From Cladorhizidae sp. MBARI D1340-BT2 (taxonomy: Eukaryota; Porifera; Demospongiae; Poecilosclerida; Cladorhizidae): a stretch of DNA of 64,000 nt. The stretch lies in NCBI GenBank assembly GCA_028752905.1, contig JAQNBH010000009.1, positions 26,892,370-26,956,369 on the forward strand, read 5' to 3'. The notes below the pieces were generated by a model. That model searched no databases. It worked only from the letters and a program-made list of their open reading frames with translations, and was not told the DNA's origin. Position numbers and translations under genes: made by a program. Positions 19,052 to 31,139 of the stretch are shown one piece after another. Positions within the stretch are counted from its first letter, which is position 1. Each line of letters begins with the position of its first letter.

Positions 19052-19461
19052 ATGCAGCCCTGAATAGTACTTAAAGTAGACCCCAGTGATGGACAGTTAC
19101 TAACAAGCATAGTAGGTCCATACACTGCTTACTTATACCAGTTGGCTGACCTTTACGCCTGGATGCTAGTTGCAGCTGCCTGTGGTTAGGGAGGTGATGT
19201 AACTGGTGATCTGTAGCAAAGTGCATGATTGTGCATATGTACACAATGCTAGTGATTGTGAGTAGTTTACTGTTTGCTCTCCTCTCCATGATTGATTCTA
19301 CCCAACCTCATATAGCATCCCTGTTTCTCATGCCACATCTGTGGAGCTAGTTGTCTACTGCATCTCACTGTTGAAGGCTTCTACTAACTTCATTTCAGAG
19401 CAACCCCCTTGCCAACTGGTTCTGAGTGGAGGTCTTGCTAGTATAGTAAATGACTAATTTT
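19052..19461. other. Non-coding stretch
   Basis: No gene, repeat or RNA recognised. Confidence 0.5.
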
Positions 19462-20172
19462 GGGGGAGATAGGTAATTTTTTAATAAAAAAACCAAACAA
19501 GTGGGGTACCACTTTATAGCTCCATAGATTCTGTAAACTTTATGGTATGTACTTGATATATAGCTCAAAAGATAGCGCTCTCTGTGTGCTTTATTTCGAT
19601 ACTAAAATATTTTTCATGCTTATAACTATAGCCAAGTTACTGGAACTAAAGTGGAGGGATCCTCAAAACCTGAATGCCTGATTTTGCCGCTGAAATTAAC
19701 ACCAGTGACTAGGAGAAGCCCTTCTCTATGCAATAAGCAATTTGATGAGGCGCTAAAACGTAAGTACGTGGTCAAATGCTCGGTTGTAAAATGAATTTTG
19801 TTAAAATTCCATAAAATTCATTTTCCACCTGTGCGCTTGCTTGACCAGTTCTTACATTTTAGCGCCTTATCAAAAATAGAGTAGGGCTTTCTCTAACCAG
19901 TGTTGCTAATTTCAACTCTCTAGCACTTGGCAATCTGAAGATATTTATGTGGCAAAATCAGGCATAGAGGTTTTGAGGCTCCCTCCACTTTATTTCCAGT
20001 AACTTGCCTATAGTTATCATATGAAAAATATTTTAGTATCAAAGCGAGGAGAGACCAATCTTTTGAGCTATAATTATATCAAGTCCAGACCATGAAGTTT
20101 ACAGAATCTATGGCGCTATAAAGTGGTAACCACAAGTTTGTTTTTATAATTTAAAAATGCACCTATCACCCC
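19462..20172. repeat. Large palindromic foldback element, copy 1
   Basis: The two arms, each about 340 bases, are inverted copies meeting near 19800-19815. Outer ends are GGGGGAGATAGGTAA and (other strand) GGGGTGATAGGTGCA. Shared internal words include ACCACTTTATAGC, ATTCTGTAAACTT, CTAGCACTTGGC and AGCGCC. No protein is encoded. It is the same family as 52045-52704 and 22285-22475. Confidence 0.85.
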
Positions 20173-21809
20173 TAACAAACTCACAGTTGACTACTTGCTA
20201 ACTGATCAATGATGTTTATATTTTGTAAGAATGATTCTATCACAGGTTAAGTGTTGTGAAACACAGTCAAATCATTGGGTAATATTTTGTAAGGATGTAC
20301 ATGTAACCCTGTCTATGTGTCGTGTAACACCGTCTGTGATGTGTTATGATGGAGAAAGAAGCTCTCATTTTTTAATGTAATACCATATTTCATTAACTGA
20401 TTCACCTTTTTAAGCTGATATCTTCAAATTGGGACATTCATCATAAAACGTGCTAAAAACCAGATTTTTACCTGGACATGTGCAGAAGGTTACAACATTA
20501 TTACATTAAACTTTATTTCTTGTTCTAGTTTGTGGGAGTGGGTGGAGGAAGCGATAAAAATATAGAAATGAATAAAACTGATTGACAAGCAAAAAAGTCA
20601 TAAACTGTCCCTTCCTTACCTTTGCTGCTGTCTCTGCAAGCCAATGAAAGCTGTATATTCACCTATGCTAGCCTGAAATCCCTCAGAATATCTACTCTCT
20701 TTAGAAGAAAATGCACTCCTGGTTGGATTTCTGTATCAGCATCTAGGATGGTTATGCATTGAAGGTGCTACAAAATATCACGAGGAAAAGAGTTTACCCT
20801 CTACAAGTTTCTCCTGGAAAAGTTGGGCATTAGTAGTGGCTAGCTGTTCTGACAGCAGTAAGGGTAGCATTACCTTTACTAGAGTTTACAGGATCCCATC
20901 CAAGGACAAAAATGTCAACTAACAAGTGTAGCATACTAATCTCAATGGAAGCAAGTCAGCATTTTCTTCTCCGTAACTAGTGAACCCTTATCAACATACT
21001 TATGTAAGCCAGAAATTGATTAAATCATATTACCCACAGAGATCAGAATGCTCACTTAGCTGCCATCAAGCTCAAATGCACCCTCCCTGCGACATCCATC
21101 ATTGTCCGTGGGACGGGATCCAGGATGAACTATTGAAAGTTAATGCTGTCCTTTCTGGTGTTAAAACCTTCACAAGTTTTACATCCCAGATGCCACTGCA
21201 AAGATCTTGCTCTATCCTGGCCCAAATCAGCAGAAGACTGTAAACAATGTATCAAAGGACACTAACTCATTTCTCAAAGTCTAAACTATTGAGAGAGTTT
21301 ACTGGTAGGCACAAGTAGCCTAGTGTAGGAAAAACAGCTTGCTAAAACAGCAGAATTCCCATAAAGATTACTATGAGGACAGTGGTTGCGATCAGCAATT
21401 GCACATCCTTTATACTTGCTGCAAAACTGATTAAGTTATGATTTAAAAAACTTTAAGACCATTTTAGATCAGTTCTTGTAAGTTGCTAGAGTATTAAGAG
21501 GCACCTGTACATACTCCATCCCCTAATGCTGCAGGGATAACTAATGTTGTTCTAATGCTGCTGGTACAAAGCCGCCACCATACTAGAGCTTGAAATAACA
21601 ATCCCATTGAAGAGACACCTCCCACACACATGCATGTACTTGACTGTCAAATGCTGAACGTTCTATTAAGTAGCATTTAGGGGGCCTAACTTGTACCACT
21701 TTTGTCTATAAAAATATTTTAGTTTCCTAAACTGTGGTTGTTAAGCCTCTCATGTTTAGTTACCTAATGTTCTTAAGTTAAGTTATGGTATCTTGCTACG
21801 AAGCACTGT
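20173..21809. other. Non-coding stretch
   Basis: No convincing exon, transposon end or RNA gene. Short open frames here have no recognisable motif. Confidence 0.5.
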
Positions 21810-21997
21810 TCTCAAAGTCCTTGAAACATGCACCAATTATGAACATGTGAACAAGCTTCATGATTAGTGTAACATATTTCCCAGAACATTGAGGCAAGAA
21901 TTGTAATAGCATAACCAGGCCTATTTATAGCTGCAACTCTCTGTAACTGTCTACAGTTTCCTAACGAGTATCTTGCTGCTCCATCATGACATTTGCA
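21810..21997 (-). repeat. Dispersed repeat with coding-like content, copy on - strand
   Basis: Reverse-complement match to 33603-33770. Shared words include GCAGCAAGATACTCGTTAGG and GGCCTGGTTATGCTA. Both copies can be read as AARYSLGNC...QLQ..AAINRPGYA, and the frame is conserved despite base changes. Function not recognised; probably a fragment of an unidentified mobile element. Confidence 0.65.
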
Positions 21998-22284
21998 ACC
22001 TTTCCCAAGTGATCTAGTGGCACAGGCAGCTCCTCCTGCACATCCTCTAAATTGCCAAAAACATTTTCCAATGTCCCAATGATGGTATAACTGGATCGTA
22101 AAGGATATCAACATTGAGCCTGTCACAAGAATTGCATATTTCATGATAACTGATCTTCAAATGGTTTTATCGTTGAATATACTTTGCTGAATAGAACCAA
22201 TTGCAAAGAATGCAGGATAGACCATCTATAGGTCGTTACATCATCTCAGGAGCCACGGTACTTAATTTAATATGGCTTGGGAGT

Positions 22285-22475
22285 CTTATGAATTTCATTC
22301 ATTTTCCACCCGCACGCTTGACTACGTACTTACATTTTAGCGCCTAATCAAAACTGTCATTGTATAGAGTAGGGCTTCCTGTAGCCACTGGTGCTAATTT
22401 CAACTCTCTAGCACTTGGCAATCTGGAGACATTTACGCACCAAAATCAGGCATTCTGGTTTTTGAGGATCCTGTG
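22285..22475. repeat. Half copy of the palindromic foldback family
   Basis: Matches one inner arm of the 19462-20172 element (CATTTTCCACC, TTACATTTTAGCGCC, TAGAGTAGGGCTT, CTCTAGCACTTGGCAATCTG). The second arm is missing. Confidence 0.8.
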
Positions 22476-23162
22476 TGAGTAATTAGTTCTGTGCAGTTCA
22501 AAATCTCATTATAATAATATACTAGAACTTTATTTAAATCAGCTTTTTTGTTCAGCTGAGAGTAATCGTACAAGTTTGAATAAATTTAGAAGTGTACTAG
22601 TATTATGCATAATATGACGTAATGTTACATGTTTTACCTTCTTGTATGTAACCTGATATTCATCTCCCTCCTCTTGATGTTCGGACTCTCCTCACATTTG
22701 GTGAGTATTTGAATCTACAATAATCATCCCCAACATCTTGCAATGTGCATAATACAACTACTTATTGTTGGTGGTAATAATACCCACAACTGTCTATATC
22801 TCAACTCTCTTAACATGGTGTCGTAATGCGCTCAGGATGCTACACACAAAACTAGATGCTATGGGTACATTTTCCTCTGTAAGTTAAAACTAGACCAACA
22901 ACAGCTGTCTTTGCATGGAACTTGAGCTCTATGTTGAATGAGCTCTATACTGGGAGGTAGCAACAGCGAACCTAATTTCTGCTGCGTTATATGTTTAGTT
23001 TGTTCTTGCTCTAGTACAGGCAGCATCCAGCAGTGAAGCTAGATATATTTAATGGGAACTCTTAAGGGTGTGGATCTTGCTGTTCTTTTACTATTATAGT
23101 CTACTAGATAATGACAGGCTTAGATAATTTATCCACTAAAGCTTTGGATGTGGTACCTAGCC
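22476..23162. other. Non-coding stretch
   Basis: No gene or repeat recognised before the hAT element. Confidence 0.5.
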
Positions 23163-23167
23163 CTTAT

Positions 23168-26100
23168 CATGGGCGTACGCAGGGGGGGTCTGCAGAACCC
23201 CCCTTTCATTTTAATGATATTCATTGGAATGTGTTTGTGTGTGTTTTGCCCTCTCAGATTTCATTTCAGGCAATGGCACACTTCATTAATATAATTTTAA
23301 TTAACATAGGTACATTGATAGTGTTAAATAATGTGGAAACAAAATTACAATAACTTGGGGCTAGGCCTAGCCCTAGCCCTAGCCCTTGACCATGGTGGAG
23401 GGGAAAATGAGAACCCAACGAATGTACTTTCTAAAGAAAGCCCACAAATTCCCCATGCAAATAAGACCAATCTGCTCAGGGTGCTCTGGTCCCACCGAGG
23501 GGCTGTCTGGTTGGTTGGACTTTGTCCTTCGACTGGTTAATGAGCTAATCATTGCACATGTAGTGAGCATTAATAGTAGTTGTGGAACTAATGAGCTACA
23601 ACTCTGCCATCAAGAGCCAACGACAAAATATGGACACCAGGTCATTTTTCAAAATAACAGCCATTGAGGATGAAGATAAGAGAAATTATTGCTAGCTATT
23701 TAGCTTGAAGCCTGTACACTTGATAAACCAATCACATTTATTCAGATTCTAGTGAACCTCAGTCTGATCTGGATCATTCTGAAATCAGTACCACTCTGGA
23801 AAGCTGACATGAAGATGAAGTTCCTATAGTTAATGAATGCTCAAGTGGAAGTGCCGAAGGACCAGAATCGTATGTTTATTATCTTCTATTGATGATGCTG
23901 ATTGTTTAATACATGAGCTTTCTAGTGGTGCTAGATACTCTTTCTTATGTCACCACGATGTACAATTGCTTAGTGTCCTTACTGGCACCTTATTACATAG
24001 CTATCACCAAAAGTTTAACATATTGTGGCTCAGTAAATATCCTTGGCTAGTCTACAGTTCTAAGGTAGATGGTGTATTTTGTCCGCCTTGTGCTCTGTTT
24101 CTTCCATCTAACCAACGTAAAGATAAAGGTTACCTGGTAATTAAGCCTTTTTCTAACTGGATCAAGATGAGTTGCAATTTGGGTAATCATGCAAAGCTTC
24201 AATACCATCGTGATTGTTTGCAGCCAGCAGATGCACAATTAAAAATCCAGTATCACGAGTAGATGTAATGACAAGCACTGCTGTTCAAAAGGAAATTAGT
24301 GAAAAAAGGCAATACTGAGGCAAATAATATTGTTTGAGCAATTTTTTTTTAGGCAAACAGGGTATTGCATTTCGTGGAAAGTTAGAGGAAGTTGCATCGT
24401 CAAAGAATCCTGGAAACTTTTTAGCAATGCTAAAATCTTTTGCGGGGACAGACAGTATTTTATATGAGCATCTTTATTGTACCAAGGCAAAGAATGCAAC
24501 ACACTTATCACCAAGGACTCAAAATGTAATTATTAATATTATAGGCTATTATATGATTCTTGCCAAAACAATATCTGAGATAAAAGAAGCAAAATATTTT
24601 TTTGGTCTAGCTGATGAGGTTTCATGTCACAATGTAGAGCATCTGCACATATTCCTTCACTTTGTTGATGGCCATGGTGACATTCGAGAAGAGTTAAGAA
24701 TTTTTTTCATTTGTAAAACTTGAGAGAGTCCGAGCAGCTGATGTGTACCAAATACCATTATACAGACCTTGGAGGGGCTTGGCTTATCACTGAATGATTT
24801 GCGAGGGAAAGGGTATGATGGGGCCTCAATGATGAGTGGGGAAATAGCTGGTGTGCAGGCATTACTTCGAGAGAAGCATCCCAAGGCATTCTACACCCAT
24901 TGTGCAAGTCATTCCATAATCTGGCTATCATAAGTTCCTGTTCTGTTCCACCTATAAGGAACTTTGTAGATCAGATAAAAGGTTTCACATTATGGATTAA
25001 GGATTCAGCTAAAAGAGAGGGCCTCCTTAAAGCAATCATTCAGAAGAGGTCTCAGATTGGCACAAAGCAGTTTTCAATAATCAACGTTTGCATTACTCGA
25101 TGGGTAGAGAACATCAATGGCTGGGAGCGTTTCTGTCTATATCATCCTTTTCTAATTGAAATGTGTGAGATAGTACTCTATGGAAATAGTGAATGTCTGA
25201 ACTTTAAAGATGGTTGGACTACTGATGATAAGAAAAATGCTCTTGCATACATGAAAACGTTGGAGTCCTTTGCATTTTTGTATTCCCTAGTCACTCTCTT
25301 TAGGTCTATTTAAAGAAGCTGTTGTTAAATTACAAGGAAAGTGCCAAGACCTTACCTCTGGAGTGACAATAAGTACAAGACTGTTGCAATGAATTTAAAA
25401 GAGAGAGAGCAGATGTTGATAATTTTTCACAGCGTATCTTTCGGCATTGTTCTAGATGGGCAGTTCAGTCCAATATAACTATTTCGATGCCACGCACAAC
25501 TCAGCGACAGCAGTATTGTCTGAATCCACTAATTCAGTTGAGGATTATTTTAAATGGGCTGTAGTCATCCCTTTTCTTGACCACATTATACATCAAGATT
25601 TACTCAGCATACCAACCAGGTAGCTTCATTGCAATACCTATTGCCCATCCATACCACTACTTCATCCTTTGTTAATATTGAACCTGCTGTTACTTTCTAT
25701 TCTGAATATCTACCAAATGTGAGTATACTTGATGAAGAGTTTCATCGCTGGAAGTCAAGGTGGCTACAAATTTAACCAGATGAGCGTCCTCAAACTCTGA
25801 GTGAATCGCTTAAACTCTGCTGCCTCAAAACCCTTCCAAATGTCCCTTTTGAACCTTTTTGCTACACTCCCACTCAGTTCCCGTACTTGTGGACGATCTG
25901 CTTCCACACTTCGATGTTTAAACAAGTGAGGAAAGACTCAGTGCCTTAGCATTAATACTGGAATGGATCGATACTGTTGCAAACTTTACGTAGAACAACA
26001 TCCATGCAGAATTCAATGTTAGCTTATTATTTCAGTAATTTTGTCTGTATATTTTTGAAGGTTGCTTAATAAAAATCATCTCTGTAAATATTTTTGGAGT

Positions 26101-26235
26101 TTCCACGATTTGTGCTGGATGGGGCATATATATTTCCCTTTTGCACTATATATCCTCACCATGGCTTTCAGCCACATGATCCACATCCGACATATATACA
26201 TAACCCCCCTTTTCAAAAGTCTGCATACGCCCCTG
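23168..26235 (+). mobile_element. hAT DNA transposon with recognisable ends, ZMYM1-like transposase relic
   Basis: The left end CATGGGCGTACGCAG and the right end read inward CAGGGGCGTATGCAG form short inverted repeats of the hAT type (CAGGGGCGTA). Both flanks carry CTTAT (23163-23167 and 26236-26240), a 5-base apparent target duplication instead of the usual 8. Next to both ends lies a run AACCCCCCTTT. The inside carries a frameshifted hAT transposase with a TTF-type zinc finger. Size is 3068 bases. Confidence 0.75.
23738..25960 (+). pseudogene. hAT transposase (TTF zinc finger, DUF4371, hAT C-terminal region), frameshifted
   Basis: Pieces in order: acidic N-terminus (SSEPQSDLDHSEISTTLES), TTF-type zinc finger (WLSKYPWLVYSSKVDGVFCP then PCALF), DUF4371 (GIAFRGKLEEVASSKNPGNF; FFGLADEVSCHNVEHLHIFL), RNase-H-like core (LRGKGYDGASMMSGEIAGVQ; HCASHS), then ISMPRTTQRQQ and an IPFLDHII motif near 25575. 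At least five frame changes and stops separate them. The order matches ZMYM1-like hAT transposases of about 700-800 residues. It is not functional. Confidence 0.8.
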
Positions 26236-26240
26236 CTTAT

Positions 26241-26670
26241 AAGCTTCTTAAACTAGCCTTATTCCTACTAGGACAGCTTCTCAGGCTCTTCTACTTGGCA
26301 CACTTGTAGATCTTGGATAGATAACCAATTAGGGAAAGTAAATTGGATGATTTTCCACAAAAAAAATTATGGATCAGCTATATATCTTGTAAACAGCCTC
26401 CTGTGTGATTTACTAGGTTGCTTCTATCACATTCCAAGATGCTTCCTGGCATGTTTCATGTGAAATTATTGTCCTCCTGATTTCATACTTGGGATACTAT
26501 AGTGTCCCCAGAAGATGCAATGCTTTACAAGTGGGTACTGAGCAGCTGCTTGCTTTACAGCTGTACTCAAAGTTCTTTAGATAGAGGAGCTATTGATTTA
26601 GTTAAGAGCTTTGTAGAGTTTGGCTATATTAGATTACAACAGATAGCAAGTTTAATTAAATATTGTGGGG
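26241..26670. other. Non-coding stretch between hAT and piggyBac relics
   Basis: No gene seen. A piggyBac TTAA flank and terminal repeat should lie near its right end, but none could be fixed. Confidence 0.4.
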
Positions 26671-26678
26671 CGTAACTA

Positions 26679-28600
26679 TGGCTAAATATTGTGATACAGA
26701 TAAAGTGCTGTGTATGTTGGATGATGAGATTGATGATGATTTTGATGGCTTCATAGTGAAGAATTATAGTGAGGATGATGAGGATGTTGGAGTTTGTGAG
26801 GTAGCTGATAGTGTTAGTGATGGCGTAGTTGGTGGTGTGTGTAGCTAAAGTGGTAGCAGTTCTGGTGCCAGTACTTCTTGTTCCAGTTCTTCCATCTCCT
26901 TTAGCCAGGCATCTGGGTGCACTGTTGATATGGAAGGAAAAGAGCCTTTGGAGTTTGCTCAGCTTTTTATGGACGACAATATCCTGAGGAGAGTTGTGAA
27001 CGAAAAAATGTTGTATGCTGAGCAATTCATGGCTGGAAATAAAGACTTACCTCTTCGATCAAGAGTCAGAGAGTGGAAAAGGTGCTCAGTCAGTGAAATG
27101 GTGAAGTTTCTTGCCCTTTATTGCCATGAGCATGGATAATAAGCATCGGATTGAGGACTATTGGTGCAAGAAATGGCCCTTCACCAGGTCATGCTTCTCC
27201 TCTATCATGGCGGGAGACCGATTTTGTCTCCCGCTTCTTTCACCTAAATGATGGAGAGAAGATGTACCTAGGGGTCGGCCAGGATATGATGCCCTGTTCA
27301 AAATACGGCCACTTATGGAGCATTTACTAGATAAATTCAAAACCTTTTACCAGCTGGGGAGAGATATATCAGTCAATGAATCAATGATAGGCTTCAAGGG
27401 ACGGCTGTGGTTTATCGCTATCAAGTGGGGCATGAAAGCCTATGTCCTGGCAGACGGCTCCAGTGGATATATGTACATTTGGAAGCTCTATACTGGTGAG
27501 GAAACTGTATATATATATACACACAAAATAGCCATGTAGAAAAGTACTATAATATTATATATAATAAATATAATTCACTCATAGTCTTTCCCCCCCCCAC
27601 TTTTTTCTTTCTTTTTTTACTTCCTTCCTGCTCTTCTTCATTATCCCCTTTTTCCTTCCCACTTTTTTTCTTTTCAGTTCTTGTTCTTTTTGGGGGGTCT
27701 CCCAGAGAAATGAGAGCCTCTCCGCTACAGAACAACACATGACATGGTGATGAAGCTAGTAGAAGGGATGGAGAATAAAGGACACCATTTGTACACAAGT
27801 CCAGACTTGTTCCTTACCCTAAAAAAGTAGTGGCTTCGGTGCATGTGGTGCAGTTCGGGTGAACAGGAGGGGGGGACCTGCATGTATCAAGGCCAAAGAC
27901 AAAATGAAAAAGGGTGACATCAAGTATATAAGTACAAATGGTGTCCTTGCCTTGAAATGGATGGACAAGAAAGCTGTGACCATTCTGAGTACTATCCACG
28001 ATGATAGCACTATAGCAAAGAGGAAGAGGACAAGGCTGTCAGCAACTGGCATGGAGGAGGTCATAAAGCCAACAGTCATTGTCAAGTACAATAGTCACAT
28101 GGGTGGGGTTGACAAATCCAATCAGCTGATGAGTTACTATACCTTCCAACATAGGACACAGAAATGGTGGAAACGGGCAGCTTTTCATCTCCTCAACCTG
28201 GCATTGGTAAATGCATACATGATATATAAAGGGAGACCTTCGACTGGCCGAAGAGTAACACACCAGTCCTTCTTAGTGAAGGTTGCTGTTGGATTTCTTC
28301 TGGAGGCAGGCCTGACAGAAGCTCAGCTTGAAGTGTCCATCCTTCACAATCATCCAGTGGCTGAACCAGCCAGACTTACAGGAAGGCACTACCTTCCCCC
28401 AAATAGCAATGGCAAAAGGTCCCTGTGTGCTTGCTACCTGTGCAGCAGCAAAAAAGGAAGTCAGAACTTTATTTAGATGTAAGATTTGTAAAGTAGCTTT
28501 ATGTATTACACCTGGATTTGAACTATACCTCACAAAAGTTAGTCCTGTGTCACTTACCATCCACATCATAACTCTTTTTTTTCCTTTTTTTCCTTCACTT
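26679..28600 (+). pseudogene. piggyBac-type transposase, catalytic residue(s) lost
   Basis: The acidic N-terminus (MLDDEIDDDFDGF, 26679 on) is followed by a stop. It is then followed by the N-terminal domain (EFAQLFMDDNILRRVV; REWKRCSVSEMVKFLALY), RIEDYWCKKWPF in a shifted frame, and the core ISVNESMIGFKGRLWFIAIK, where the first catalytic Asp (usually VDE) is Asn. A donor-like GTGAGG at 27498 starts a polypyrimidine-rich intron. After it, ENKGHHLYTSPDLF lacks the Asp-Asn of the usual YTDN-YTSP motif. SHMGGVDKSNQLMSYY with the third Asp and HRTQKWWKRAAFHLLN are well kept. The C-terminal Cys-rich part is in two frames (CACYLC; FRCKICKVALC). TTAA ends were not identified. Confidence 0.8.
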
Positions 28601-28779
28601 TTTCTTGATTGTTTTTTCTTCCAGTAGCACAACTTTTACCAATCCTATGTATGCAAACAACTATGACTATGAATAATATTTATAGTGGAGATGTAATATA
28701 AATGCATTGTTGCTAGATCATCCCAAAGCTAGCTGAGCTGAAATATATACTAGCACTGGCTATAGAATACCATGGTTTG

Positions 28780-29430
28780 CTTGGCAGTCTACTAGCTACC
28801 TCCAGCGCTAGCTATTGCTGGCTATATATATATCAGCTACAACTGCCTTCTTCAAGCGCTAGCTAATTTGCTAGCTATAATGATCATCTAAAACTACCAA
28901 CTTCAATCACTAGCTATAATGATCATCTAAAACTGCCAACTTCAAGCGCTAGCTCATTTGCTAGCTATAAAGATCAGCTAAAACTGCATGTACAGTTCAA
29001 GCGCTAGCTAATTTGCTAGCTATAATGATCATCTAAATCCAACTTCAAGCGCTAGCTAATTTGCTAGCTATTTAAAGATCAGCTAAAACTGCCTAGACAC
29101 ATAAAGCGCTAGCTTAGCTATAATGATAATCTAAAACTGCCAACTTCTAATTTGCTAGCTATAAAGATCAGCTAAAACTGCCTATACACTTCAAGCGCTA
29201 GTTAGATATAAAGATGGCCTAAACTACTATACCTCAAGAGCTAGAAACTTTGCTATCCAAAGATGACCTACAATTATTTACTTTACTAATTAGCTAAGCT
29301 ATATAAATATGATCTACAACTGTCTACTTCGAGCGCTAGCTATAAGATGACCTACAGCTAGCTACATTGAGCGCTACCTAAAAAGCCTATATACAACTAG
29401 CTAGCTAGCTATAAAAATGATCTAGCTAAA
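28780..29430. repeat. Tandem GCTAGC-rich repeat
   Basis: Diverged units of about 55-75 bases containing CAAGCGCTAGCTAATTTGCT, then AGCTATAATGATCATCTAAA and ACTGCCAACTT. About ten units. GCTAGC and AGCGCT palindromes recur in nearly every unit. Non-coding. Confidence 0.85.
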
Positions 29431-31130
29431 ACTAACTTCGAGCACACTATGTAACAAACTGGTTGTTAGCTCATCCACATAATAATCTTACTTGGAGTCT
29501 AGCTTCACTTGTCTTGACATCTCTAAAGATTCTTCTAGCCTCGTGTTAGGTAGAAAGTTAGGAGATAGTCTGAATATCAATGAACACTCACCTCAACGAG
29601 CCACAGACAACAAAAAAAAATTATAATAAAAACATCAGGTAATTTTAAAAAACAGGTGATTCCAATAAACAGTGTCCGCGTGCAGGGGAAATTACCTGGG
29701 TAACTCCCTTCGCATTCTAAGAGTTATTAAGGATGCCAATGGGCAATATTAGGAAAGTTATGAGTAAAAAGAACATATCAACCGAATATATCTGTAAATA
29801 CTTGTGTTCTTTCTTGATGTTATAACTCTACCTACCTCTTGCTAGTGACTCAACTGCCAGGGCCATGTAGGACTTGCCAGGCTGATGGATCAGAAACCAA
29901 ACCCCTCATTAACAAAGTGCTAATACAGTTAGAGGTGCTGTGAGGCCCAGCATCTGGCCCAACCAGTAAAGCAACATATTGCCTCCATTCCTTTCCACCA
30001 ATCACTGTTGCACACCATTCCCCATCATTAGCTATTGTACCCATAGTTCATATTGAAATGTAATTACGGTACTTTATGACACTGGCAACCTGGAGTAACT
30101 GGCTAGCTGTTCTCTTAGGGTATAAATGTTCTCTATGTATGCCAAGCTCCTGCAAACTCCAGGTTTCTAGATCACTGAATCTTCCATGCTCTTCTTTGTG
30201 ACTTGTGGCTGCCCCTATGCTGAAGCTGTGGCACAGTAGACTTTCACGTATCAGAACGTCGGATTATTCAAACTCAGTTGCATGGTAATGATCATCAATG
30301 GGAGATTTCATTAGGGAGGGCTAGAGATTTGCAGGTGAAAGTCAAATCAGTTCGCTAAGCCTGAAAAAGGAAGAGCACAGTTTTATCTAATGAGTCTTAG
30401 TTGGCTGTGCTTGGCAAGATATTTTAAGGAACCAATTGAGACTCTCACAAGAGTATGGCAGTAGAAATGCAACGATAACCGAGATCATGAACAATGAAAC
30501 CAAACTTCGACAGTTAGCAGCACCATTTATAGTCAGTGGAGAGTTCAAGTCATGTCATGAGCCTTGCTAAAGACGACCAGCTTGGAAGCACTCTATATTT
30601 CTATTTCATTCAGAAAAGGGGACAAGGCATCCAGTCTCAGTGGAATTCCATGAAAAGTTACATGAAGGAGTATCAGAAGCACACCATTTGCTAGAGGCAA
30701 ACTGGCGTGATGAGATAGACCACCAAGTGTTGCAGGCAATTCTGAATCCTCCGAGACAGCACTGGTTGTTGTTAAAGGAGTGAGACATCTGGCATGCACA
30801 AAGAGGCATGAAGCAAAGAACTCTTGCATCTCATTTTAGTAAATAGTGTTATTGTACAGGATGTAGTAATCAACAACAATTGCTCGTATAAAATACACAC
30901 AAAAATACTGTAAATGAATGAATATGTGTATAAGACAGCATGGCTGCTACTGAGGATATAGCTGCTTCTCCTTCAGGAAGTAAGCTGCTCACATTCCATG
31001 GCCCTGCAGACTAAAATCGCTAATGATATTAGCAATTATTCAAACACCCGAGTCAAGTTTATAATGACTTGCTTGCTTTTCATATATCCAAAGTTTTCCC
31101 TTATCCGAACTCTAGTGTAGATCCCAATAC
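29431..31130. other. Stretch without recognised genes
   Basis: Open frames near 29850-30044 (-) and 30593-30829 (-), and a + strand stretch near 30640-30780, are open for 60-80 codons but show no motif that I recognise. They could be further decayed parts of the retroelement that follows. Confidence 0.4.
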
Positions 31131-31139
31131 GTTGAAAGC

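Noticed and set aside
20888..20910. ACAGGATCCCATCCAAGGAC shared with 63134-63156
   Set aside because: A single short word with no extension on either side; could be chance or a tiny shared element fragment.
23379..23667. Overlapping 60-90 codon frames at the left end of the hAT element
   Set aside because: No recognised domain and not in phase with the transposase pieces; partly from the CTAGCC repeat.
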